Source of the DNA: Paracoccaceae bacterium
Lineage (GTDB): Bacteria; Pseudomonadota; Alphaproteobacteria; Rhodobacterales; Rhodobacteraceae
DNA length: 5,134 nt
Assembly: GCA_003512825.1 (NCBI GenBank)
Contig: DOOI01000028.1
Span: 676-5,809 of the forward strand
Reading direction: 5' to 3'
Shown here in pieces: positions 1-5,134 of the stretch. Below the pieces are notes generated by a model. The model was not told the DNA's origin, did no database searches, and saw only the letters and a program-made list of their open reading frames with translations. Each line of letters opens with the position of its first letter. Positions within the stretch are counted from its first letter, which is position 1. The position numbers and the translations under genes were made by a program.

Positions 1-13
1 TGGTTTGCGTCAT
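1..13 (-). CDS. Possible start of a further minus-strand gene (first four codons only)
   Basis: An ATG reads leftward from position 13 and gives Met-Thr-Gln-Thr before the window ends. A weak purine-rich stretch (GGACGG, complement of 23-28) lies nine bases upstream. It is in the same direction as the three genes to its right and would be the next member of that cluster. Four residues are too few to name a product or to prove that the start is real. Confidence 0.2.
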
Positions 14-96
14 GACGTATTCCCGTCCATGCGGTCGGGTTTGCGGTGTCTTTTTGGCAGGGTTGCGCCACGTGGAGAGGGCTTGGAAAGGCTGAG

Positions 97-132
97 GCGC
101 TGTTTGGAAGCGGTTTCAGCGCTCAACGCTGA
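97..132 (-). other. Overlapping inverted repeats at the end of the small coiled-coil gene
   Basis: Read on the minus strand, TCAGCG and CGCTGA (132-127 and 121-116) can form a six-base-pair hairpin whose five-base loop contains part of the stop codon at 125-123. Alternatively GCGCTG (122-117) can pair with CAGCGC (102-97) around a 14-base loop. The two stems share positions 117-121, so only one can form at a time. Neither is followed by a run of T, so this is not a classic intrinsic terminator. It could protect the mRNA 3' end, mark Rho-dependent termination, or be chance in GC-rich DNA. The rest of 14-122 shows no gene. Confidence 0.25.
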
Positions 133-449
133 TGGATCTTCTCGATATAGGCGCGCAGCTCTTCGGCTTCATGGCGCGCGTCGCGCAGACCATCCATCGC
201 GGCGGCAAGTTCAGCTTCGGTCTGGGCCAATTGGTTGGTCAGCTCGGCTTCGCGCTGTTGCAGATAGGTAATCGCCTGATCGCGGGTTTCTTCGGCTTCG
301 TGCAGCTCTTGTGCCATCCGTTCCAATTCGCCGATGTCCCCTTTGGAAACACGGGTGAAGCGGTGGATCAGCCAATTGGCAAACCAGCCCATGGCAAAGG
401 CAACAAACAGAATGATCGCCGTTGCGATGATGAATTCGGATCGGTTCAA
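123..449 (-). CDS. Small single-pass membrane protein with long coiled coil, TTG start
   Basis: I do not recognise this 108-residue protein as a named family. Residues 5-28 form one hydrophobic membrane segment. A basic flank follows (His-Arg-Phe-Thr-Arg, then Lys36). Residues about 39-105 are rich in Glu, Ala, Gln, Leu and Arg with heptad-like spacing, as in a coiled coil. By the positive-inside rule the coiled coil should face the cytoplasm. The start is TTG at 449-447, with a good AAGGAG site seven bases upstream. The next Met (residue 20) would cut the membrane segment in half. The TTG overlaps the stop of the BON/OmpA gene (TTGA), so translation is probably coupled and the two products may work together at the envelope. 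The layout of N-terminal anchor plus coiled coil recalls YhcB/ZapG of gammaproteobacteria, but I see no sequence signature to support that name. Confidence 0.85.
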   Translation of the reverse strand: MNRSEFIIATAIILFVAFAMGWFANWLIHRFTRVSKGDIGELERMAQELHEAEETRDQAITYLQQREAELTNQLAQTEAELAAAMDGLRDARHEAEELRAYIEKIHQR

Positions 450-2386
450 TTCCCGGCTCCTTCGCTGGCAGGGGTATCGGTTTTTTGCTGCTCTTCTTCT
501 TCCGTCAGGCCCATCGGTGTTTCGTTGGCATCTGACTTTTCGGCGTTTTCCAACAGCGTGTCGACCAGATTATTAACGGGCTGGGCTTTGATCAGTTTGA
601 ATTCGATCCGGCGGTTGGCCTCGCGGCCTTCCTCGCTGTCGTTGCCGGCGACGGGGTCGATTTCGCCATAGCCTGTGGCTGTGAGAGAGACAGAGGCAAC
701 GCGGCGATCCCGCAGAGCGCGCAAGACCGCGTCGGCGCGTTCTTGGGAGAGCGCCTTGTTCATCTCTTCGCGGCCTTGGCTGTCTGTGTAGCCGCTGATT
801 TCCATTTCGAAGTCGCTGCATTTGTTCAAGACGGCGGCGATATCGTCGAGGATGCCTGCAGCGTCACCGACAGGTGTCGCGGAGCCGGGCTCGAAGTTGA
901 TTTTACGGGCGGCGACGATGGCTTGCACTTCTGCTTCGCATTCGGTGGGGGTGGGAAGACCGAGCACCGGATCGAGTTTCTTTTTATAGGTGACAGCGAT
1001 GTCGAAGCGCTGGCCTTCGCCCAATTTGCCAACGAGGAGGCGGGCAATTTCTTCGGAGGCGGTGGGGCTGCCTGTTTCGCCGCTGATGGTGATGGCGTTT
1101 GGGGTGACGGTGACGACACCATGGGCCACCAGCGAAAGGGCGTCGAGGCCTGCCAGCACGCGCAGGGGCCAGCCTTGCGGCAGGTTCTCATCGACGCGGG
1201 CGGCCATTGTGACGGATTTTGAGCCGAACCGGGCCTTGGCGAGGCTTTCGGCTGCGGTGCGCGACAGTTCATCAGAAATCCGACCGCGCAGTTGAACCGC
1301 GCCTTCTGGTGATTTGGTGGCGGTGAAATCAACGGGACCTGAGGCTGCATCCTTGGCGATGGGCAGTTCGGCGGCCAAGGCAAAGACCTCGGGGAGGGTG
1401 TTTTCCAGCTCCCCCACCGCCCGGTCGAACAGCGCGGGGTCACTGCCAGTGGGGGCAACAAGAGAGATATCGGCATCGGCGAAAGTGACCGTGCCGCCGC
1501 CTATTTTCGCCACCGCGTCAATCGACATGGCCACCGCGGCGCCCCAATTGGGGGAGGGCACGCCGAGACCGATGGTGCAATTGGCCTTGCCCATGAGGCC
1601 TGCGGCAGAAGCCGCTTTGGTGATTTGTTGCAGCGCGTTTTCGCTATCTGCGGAGCAGGCATCAAAATGTGCGCCGTTTTCGTTGAGCACGAAGCGCAGC
1701 GTGAAAGGGGTGATCACGGGGCGTGGCGCCGAGATTTGCAGAGCAAGGCGGACACCGGAGGGCGTGTTGCGGGTGATTTGAGTTTCGAGGCGGCGTTTTT
1801 CATCGGCCGAATCGCTCATGGCCGTGATGGCCACTTGGCCGGATTGGATCGACACCTTGGCACGGGGCAAGGCGCGCAATGTTTCGAGCGCATAAGCCAG
1901 CGTGACATCCCACGCGTCTGGCATGTTGTAATCGGCGCTTTCCAGAAGGTCGGCCACCTGATCGGGGCCTACAAGTTCTCCCAACGTGGCGATGAGTGCG
2001 GCGCGATCGGTTGCGGCGGGGACAAGGCCGATCAGGGAAATGCCGCTGTCGTTGCGGAGAATTTCGATGGAAAAACGCGGAGGTGTCAGGGCGGCGGCAT
2101 CTTTGACGGTCATCTGGTCAATGACGCGTGCGGCGTCGATCACCCGCCCTGCAGTGGTGAGCGCTTTGAAGCGCAGGGCTTCGGTTTGGGCATGGCCGGA
2201 GAGAATGAGTTGCAGGCCGTTTGCTTGCACTTCGGCCCAAGGCAGCTCGCCATCGTCGAGGGCGTTTCTGACTGAGCGCTCGGATGTGGCCTCGATGCCG
2301 GACACAACGAAGCCTGCTGCGACGTAGCAAAGAGCTGCGGCGGCGGCGAAGGTGGTTCCGATGATGGCGACAGTGGAAAGGCGCAT
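446..2386 (-). CDS. OmpA-family protein with N-terminal membrane anchor and BON-like repeats
   Basis: This 646-residue envelope protein probably binds peptidoglycan. Residues 3-28 form a hydrophobic segment after Met-Arg, either an uncleaved anchor or a signal peptide. About 57-468 holds roughly six units of the BON pattern (a beta strand, a short 'x-L-x-G' turn, then a helix). They lie near 57-94, 106-150, 177-219, 300-341, 353-398 and 425-468. Residues about 494-600 are an OmpA C-terminal domain, with Gly-Tyr-Thr-Asp-Ser-Gln-Gly (Asp535), Leu-Ser-Gln-Glu-Arg (Arg550) and Asn-Arg-Arg-Ile-Glu near 591-595. Asp535 and Arg550 match the two residues that hold diaminopimelate in E. coli OmpA. An acidic, Gln-rich tail of about 45 residues follows. 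Cysteine pairs 244/270 and 483/523 could form disulfides. The frame stays open upstream to 2500, inside ubiA, but I chose the ATG at 2386-2384 because the anchor begins directly after it and the added residues look like read-through. The Shine-Dalgarno is weak (ACGGAT). The gene lies 61 bases after ubiA, probably in one transcript. The family is clear; the exact role is not known. Confidence 0.92.
   Translation of the reverse strand: MRLSTVAIIGTTFAAAAALCYVAAGFVVSGIEATSERSVRNALDDGELPWAEVQANGLQLILSGHAQTEALRFKALTTAGRVIDAARVIDQMTVKDAAALTPPRFSIEILRNDSGISLIGLVPAATDRAALIATLGELVGPDQVADLLESADYNMPDAWDVTLAYALETLRALPRAKVSIQSGQVAITAMSDSADEKRRLETQITRNTPSGVRLALQISAPRPVITPFTLRFVLNENGAHFDACSADSENALQQITKAASAAGLMGKANCTIGLGVPSPNWGAAVAMSIDAVAKIGGGTVTFADADISLVAPTGSDPALFDRAVGELENTLPEVFALAAELPIAKDAASGPVDFTATKSPEGAVQLRGRISDELSRTAAESLAKARFGSKSVTMAARVDENLPQGWPLRVLAGLDALSLVAHGVVTVTPNAITISGETGSPTASEEIARLLVGKLGEGQRFDIAVTYKKKLDPVLGLPTPTECEAEVQAIVAARKINFEPGSATPVGDAAGILDDIAAVLNKCSDFEMEISGYTDSQGREEMNKALSQERADAVLRALRDRRVASVSLTATGYGEIDPVAGNDSEEGREANRRIEFKLIKAQPVNNLVDTLLENAEKSDANETPMGLTEEEEQQKTDTPASEGAGN
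457..462 (-). promoter_or_regulatory. Ribosome binding site that fixes the TTG start
   Basis: The minus strand reads AAGGAG here, seven bases before the TTG at 449-447. It lies inside the last codons of the upstream BON/OmpA gene. This strong Shine-Dalgarno match is the main reason to accept the rare TTG start. Confidence 0.75.
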
Positions 2387-2447
2387 TCTATCCGTAAGGT
2401 TATCCGGTCCTCTGGCGATCTTTAGGCATCCCGGGGGGGAGGCGCAA

Positions 2448-3443
2448 TCACAGGAGTGCAGCGGTGGCGAAAAACAGCACAGGCAAGAGGCCTGCGTCAC
2501 GGTTGGCGCGGAACAGCACCATACAGCGGGCGGGGTCGTCTATGTCGAGGCGGCGGAGTTGCCATGTCATGTGCCAGCCGATGGCCCAAGGGCCTGCAAG
2601 GGCGATGATCAGGCTCAGGGGGTTTTGGCTGGGAGCGCTGGTGAGCGCGGAGATTACGGCAAGCGCCATAAGCCCCACAGTGGCCACAAGGAAGCGGCGG
2701 AGCAACATCGGGCTGTCGGAGCCGAAGAGCCGTGCAGTGGATTTGACGCCGATGAGCGCGTCATCCTCGGTGTCTTGGTGGGCGTAGATCGTGTCGTAGA
2801 AGAGTGTCCAGGCGATGCCAGCGGCGTAGAGAATCAAGGCTGAGACGTGGAGCGTGCCTGTATGGGCGGTGAAGGCCAAGAGCGCGCCCCAGTTGAAGGA
2901 CAGGCCAAGAAAGACCTGTGGCCACCATGTGAAGCGTTTGGCGAAGGGATAGATGGCGACAGTGGTGAGGGATAAAACGCCCAAGAGAATGGCGGGGAGG
3001 TTGAAAGTCATCAGGATTGCGAAGGCTATGAGGGCTTGGGCGATCATCCAGAATGCGGCTTTTTTGGCGGTGACCTGACCAGAGGGGATAGGGCGCGAGC
3101 GCGTGCGGGCGACTTGGGCGTCGAAATCGCGGTCGGTGATGTCGTTCCATGTGCAGCCCGCGCCACGCATCAGGAAGGCGCCGAGCCCGCAGGCCACAAA
3201 TATCCACGCGTCAAATAGCCGGGGTTGGCCATCGTGGAGGATGCCGAGAAACAGCGACCACCAGCAGGGCAAGAGCAAGAGCCATGTGCCGATGGGGCGG
3301 TCGGCACGCGACAGGCGAAGATAGGGGCGGGTTGCGGGAGGCGCGAGACGGTCGACCCAATTGCCTCGCACGGCATCGGCGACTTGGCCTTTGGGCGCGG
3401 TTTCGTCGCGTCCTGCCTCTGGTGCATTTCCGGTTCCGGTCAT
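2448..3443 (-). CDS. ubiA: 4-hydroxybenzoate polyprenyltransferase UbiA
   Basis: This inner-membrane enzyme joins the polyprenyl diphosphate tail to 4-hydroxybenzoate, an early step in ubiquinone synthesis. The 331-residue protein shows both Asp-rich motifs that bind magnesium and diphosphate. The first is Asn100-Asp101-x2-Asp104-x3-Asp108, followed by Arg-x-Arg-Pro-Ile-Pro-Ser-Gly at 115-122. The second is Tyr-Asp217-Thr-x-Tyr-Ala-x2-Asp224, followed by Asp227-Asp228. Several hydrophobic helices lie between and after the motifs. The hydrophilic N-terminus of about 38 residues makes it longer than E. coli UbiA (about 290). It ends in a stretch (Val-Ala-Asp-Ala-Val at 21-25, Gly-Asn-Trp-Val-Asp-Arg at 27-32, Arg-Pro-Tyr-Leu-Arg-Leu at 39-44) that I associate with Rhodobacterales UbiA. 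The ATG at 3443-3441 has a good AGGTGA site six bases upstream. It diverges from rsmE and probably leads the minus-strand cluster. Other UbiA-superfamily prenyltransferases are the only real alternative, and the motifs favour UbiA. Confidence 0.96.
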   Translation of the reverse strand: MTGTGNAPEAGRDETAPKGQVADAVRGNWVDRLAPPATRPYLRLSRADRPIGTWLLLLPCWWSLFLGILHDGQPRLFDAWIFVACGLGAFLMRGAGCTWNDITDRDFDAQVARTRSRPIPSGQVTAKKAAFWMIAQALIAFAILMTFNLPAILLGVLSLTTVAIYPFAKRFTWWPQVFLGLSFNWGALLAFTAHTGTLHVSALILYAAGIAWTLFYDTIYAHQDTEDDALIGVKSTARLFGSDSPMLLRRFLVATVGLMALAVISALTSAPSQNPLSLIIALAGPWAIGWHMTWQLRRLDIDDPARCMVLFRANRDAGLLPVLFFATAALL

Positions 3444-3449
3444 ATCGTG

Positions 3450-3455
3450 TCACCT
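3450..3455 (-). promoter_or_regulatory. Ribosome binding site of ubiA
   Basis: The minus strand reads AGGTGA here, six bases before the ubiA ATG at 3443-3441. It occupies half of the 12-base gap between the two divergent start codons and touches the rsmE start codon. Confidence 0.7.
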
Positions 3456-4205
3456 ATGAACGATGCAAAAATCCGCCTTCATGTAGACCAGCCCTTGGGG
3501 CCGGGGCAAACGGTTAACCTTGACCGTGACCAAGCGCATTACCTTTTCGGGGTGATGCGGCTGGTGGAAGGGGCGGGGGTGCTGCTGTTCAACGGGCGCG
3601 ATGGCGAGTGGTTGGCGCGGGTGCAAGATGCCGGAAAGCGCGGCGGTGTGCTGATCGGCGAGGCACAGACCAAGCCGCAGGGCGCCCCACCGAATCTGTG
3701 GCTGCTTTTTGCGCCAGTGAAGAAGGCGCGCACGGATTTTATCGTGGAAAAGGCTGTGGAAATGGGCGTGGCACGGCTTGTGCCGGTGACGACGGAGTTC
3801 ACCAATTCCGAACGGGTGCGGGTGGATCGGTTGCAAGCGCATGCGCGTGAGGCCGCCGAGCAATGTGGAGCGACTTGGGTGCCGGAAGTGGCAGAGCCTA
3901 TCCGGCTTGATCGGCTTTTGGCGGGGTGGGATTCTGCGCGGACCATCATGTATTGCGATGAGGCCGCGCCCAGTGGCATGGCGGCCTTACGCGCAGCGGA
4001 CCTTGGAAACAGCGCGGATCCCGCACCGGGAGCTTGGGCGATCTTGATTGGGCCTGAGGGCGGCTTTTCAAACAGTGAGCGCACCCGTTTGCGCGGTTTG
4101 GATTATGGCTGCACCGTAAGCCTAGGGCCGCGGATATTGCGTGCGGACACCGCAGCCGTCGCAGCGCTGACGTTGTGGCAGGTGCAGTTGGGGGATTGGC
4201 GTTGA
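3456..4205 (+). CDS. rsmE: 16S rRNA (uracil-1498-N3)-methyltransferase RsmE
   Basis: This cytoplasmic enzyme uses S-adenosylmethionine to methylate N3 of U1498 in 16S rRNA, in the assembled 30S subunit. The protein has 249 residues, close to E. coli RsmE (243). Residues about 1-70 correspond to the PUA-like RNA-binding domain. Residues about 78-245 form the SPOUT trefoil-knot domain. Family signatures are present in order: Glu-Lys-Ala-Val-Glu-Met-Gly (98-104), Arg-Glu-Ala-Ala-Glu-Gln-Cys (131-137), Ile-Gly-Pro-Glu-Gly-Gly-Phe (198-204) and Leu-Gly-x-Arg-Ile-Leu-Arg-Ala-Asp-Thr-Ala (223-233). The last two build the cofactor-binding knot. The frame is open further left (to 3225), but that part lies antisense within ubiA and is not RsmE-like, so I chose the ATG at 3456. 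A GTG three codons earlier (3447) is possible. Neither start has a clear Shine-Dalgarno site. The 170-residue membrane protein follows 13 bases after the stop. Confidence 0.96.
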   Translation: MNDAKIRLHVDQPLGPGQTVNLDRDQAHYLFGVMRLVEGAGVLLFNGRDGEWLARVQDAGKRGGVLIGEAQTKPQGAPPNLWLLFAPVKKARTDFIVEKAVEMGVARLVPVTTEFTNSERVRVDRLQAHAREAAEQCGATWVPEVAEPIRLDRLLAGWDSARTIMYCDEAAPSGMAALRAADLGNSADPAPGAWAILIGPEGGFSNSERTRLRGLDYGCTVSLGPRILRADTAAVAALTLWQVQLGDWR

Positions 4206-4218
4206 GAGCGCGGGCGAT

Positions 4219-4731
4219 ATGAGTTTTGTGAGACCCGAAGCGGTCACGGCGTTGCGGCGTTGGTGGGGTGTGGGCCTTGGCGTGGCTGTGAGCCTATGGG
4301 GGCTGTGGTGGGGTTTGGGCGCGCTGGGCGTCGTGCAATGGCTGGGATGGCTCTTGATTCCCTTGGGTTTGGTGCTGGCATGGGCGGCCTATCAAAAGGC
4401 CCGGTTTGGTGGCGGGGGCGAAGGCGCAGGGGTGGTCACTGTGCGGGAGGGCGAGGTCAGTTATTTTGGGCCTTTTTCCGGTGGCGTGGCGGTTCTGGGG
4501 GATATCGCGCTTATTACTCTTGATAAGTCGCGCACACCGCGGGTTTGGCGGCTGGATACGCCGGGGCAAACACCGCTGTTTATTCCCGAAGATGCGGCAG
4601 GGGCAGAGGCGCTTTTTGATGCGTTTGTCGCGTTGCCGGGACTATCCGTGGAAGGAATGTTGGCGACGCTTGCCGCTCCGGGCCGTCAAGGTGTCGTGAT
4701 CTGGCAGAGACCGTCCCACAGGCTACATTGA
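4219..4731 (+). CDS. Unrecognised tryptophan-rich membrane protein between rsmE and gshA
   Basis: I do not recognise a family for this 170-residue protein. Two hydrophobic segments, about 17-34 and 39-58, probably form a membrane hairpin. The N-terminal half is strikingly rich in Trp (15, 16, 27, 30, 31, 41, 44, 55). A Gly-rich linker (64-69) leads to a soluble part of about 100 residues with alternating hydrophobic residues that suggest beta strands (about 71-122), then a helix (about 126-138). With both ends on the same side and basic residues flanking (Arg13-Arg14; Lys60, Arg62), the soluble part is probably cytoplasmic. A short membrane hairpin plus beta domain resembles bacterial PH-like membrane proteins in outline only. 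It starts 13 bases after rsmE with a poor ribosome site (GAGAG overlapping the rsmE stop), so it is probably in the same operon. Coding bias matches its neighbours, and the long reverse-strand frames across it are shadows. Confidence 0.85.
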   Translation: MSFVRPEAVTALRRWWGVGLGVAVSLWGLWWGLGALGVVQWLGWLLIPLGLVLAWAAYQKARFGGGGEGAGVVTVREGEVSYFGPFSGGVAVLGDIALITLDKSRTPRVWRLDTPGQTPLFIPEDAAGAEALFDAFVALPGLSVEGMLATLAAPGRQGVVIWQRPSHRLH

Positions 4732-4784
4732 CACCCGATGTGTTTCGCCCCACTCCTTGGCGTTCCAGAATGTAGCGCGCAAAC

Positions 4785-4790
4785 AGAGGT
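4785..4790 (+). promoter_or_regulatory. Ribosome binding site of gshA
   Basis: AGAGGT lies five bases before the ATG at 4796-4798 and supports that start. The 64-base gap before the start (4732-4795) shows no other clear gene or terminator. Confidence 0.65.
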
Positions 4791-4795
4791 TCCAA

Positions 4796-5134
4796 ATGTC
4801 GATTCCACAGTCGGGCGGTGGCCCAATCGAGCGGCATGAGCAATTGGCGGAATACCTCGCCTCTGGATGCAAGCCCAAGGAAGATTGGCGGATTGGCACC
4901 GAGCACGAGAAGTTCGGCTATGTGAAGGGCAGCTATGCGCCCCTGCCTTATGAGGGGCCTTGTTCCATTCGTGCGATGCTGGAAGGCCTGCGCGACGCGC
5001 ATGGCTGGGCACCTGTGTACGAGGGTGACGCGATTATCGGGGTGCAAAAGGACGGGGCCAATGTGAGCCTTGAGCCGGGTGGGCAACTGGAGTTGTCGGG
5101 CGCACCTTTGGAGACGATCCACCAGACCTGCGAC
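4796..5134 (+). CDS. gshA: Glutamate-cysteine ligase GshA (N-terminal part, cut by window end)
   Basis: This enzyme joins glutamate to cysteine with ATP to make gamma-glutamylcysteine, the first and rate-limiting step of glutathione synthesis, in the cytoplasm. The first 113 codons are present with no stop; the family is usually around 450 residues, so about a quarter is visible. Two signatures of the alphaproteobacterial/plant-type ligase (Pfam GCS2) are clear: Gly-Thr-Glu-His-Glu-Lys-Phe-Gly-Tyr at 34-42, and Ser-Leu-Glu-Pro-Gly-Gly-Gln-Leu-Glu-Leu-Ser-Gly-Ala-Pro at 91-104, followed by Leu-Glu-Thr-Ile-His-Gln-Thr-Cys. These belong to the N-terminal glutamate/ATP-binding core. The E. coli-type GshA is a different, divergent group. 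The start is set by AGAGGT five bases upstream and by the family's usual distance to the first motif. It is co-oriented with rsmE and the 170-residue gene and may share their transcript or have its own promoter in the 64-base gap. Confidence 0.96.
   Translation, partial: MSIPQSGGGPIERHEQLAEYLASGCKPKEDWRIGTEHEKFGYVKGSYAPLPYEGPCSIRAMLEGLRDAHGWAPVYEGDAIIGVQKDGANVSLEPGGQLELSGAPLETIHQTCD

Noticed and set aside
10..30. Six-codon minus-strand mini-frame (Met-Asp-Gly-Asn-Thr-Ser) whose stop overlaps the possible start at position 13.
   Set aside because: There is no ribosome site before it and it is far too short to distinguish from chance.
50..55. T-rich stretch that might end a plus-strand intrinsic terminator.
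   Set aside because: I could not find a stable stem directly before it, and no plus-strand gene ends there.
132..671. Plus-strand open frame of 179 codons opposite the small gene and the end of the OmpA gene.
   Set aside because: It is antisense to two well-supported genes, has no ribosome site or recognisable motif, and is typical of shadow frames in GC-rich coding DNA.
2387..2500. Upstream extension of the OmpA-family gene by 38 codons, overlapping ubiA.
   Set aside because: The extra residues are Cys/Pro-rich, unlike a signal sequence, and the membrane anchor begins immediately after the downstream ATG at 2386.
3225..3455. Upstream extension of rsmE by 77 codons.
   Set aside because: The added part lies antisense to conserved ubiA sequence and does not resemble RsmE, whose N-terminal domain begins at the ATG at 3456.
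4728..4733. Perfect TTGACA (-35 consensus) across the stop codon of the 170-residue gene, upstream of gshA.
   Set aside because: At a spacing of 15-19 bases the sequence is CC-rich (such as CACTCC) with no usable -10 element. The nearest CAGAAT (4766-4771) is too far away. A separate gshA promoter is possible but not supported.
4580..5122. Minus-strand open frame of 180 codons opposite the 170-residue gene and gshA.
   Set aside because: It lies antisense to a clear gshA, and its composition (Arg, Pro, His, Leu rich) is that of a reverse-strand shadow.

Overview
The window looks like ordinary chromosomal sequence from an alphaproteobacterium, most likely the Rhodobacterales (Rhodobacter/Roseobacter group). 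The evidence is the GC-rich coding bias, a UbiA N-terminus of the type I associate with that group, a glutamate-cysteine ligase of the alphaproteobacterial/plant type, and an RsmE with all family motifs. I placed it by recognising protein motifs, not by a database search. No mobile element, CRISPR array, tRNA, rRNA or sign of horizontal transfer is visible.

The window holds two gene clusters that diverge at about position 3450. On the minus strand, reading leftward, ubiA (4-hydroxybenzoate polyprenyltransferase, ubiquinone synthesis) is followed after 61 bases by a 646-residue membrane-anchored protein. That protein has several BON-like repeats and a C-terminal OmpA/peptidoglycan-binding domain. 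It overlaps by four bases (TTGA) a 108-residue protein with one membrane segment and a long coiled coil, which starts at TTG. Positions 14-122 carry no convincing gene but contain two mutually exclusive inverted repeats. A possible further minus-strand gene starts at position 13.

On the plus strand, reading rightward, rsmE (16S rRNA m3U1498 methyltransferase) is followed after 13 bases by an unrecognised 170-residue, tryptophan-rich membrane protein. After 64 more bases comes the first 113 codons of gshA (glutamate-cysteine ligase, first step of glutathione synthesis), which runs off the right edge.

The start codons of ubiA and rsmE are only 12 bases apart, so promoter elements for each must lie inside the other gene. 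The genes are mostly housekeeping: quinone synthesis, ribosome modification and glutathione synthesis. The less understood parts are the BON/OmpA protein with its coupled coiled-coil partner, probably an envelope module, and the membrane protein between rsmE and gshA. I found no convincing evidence of a wholly new system.
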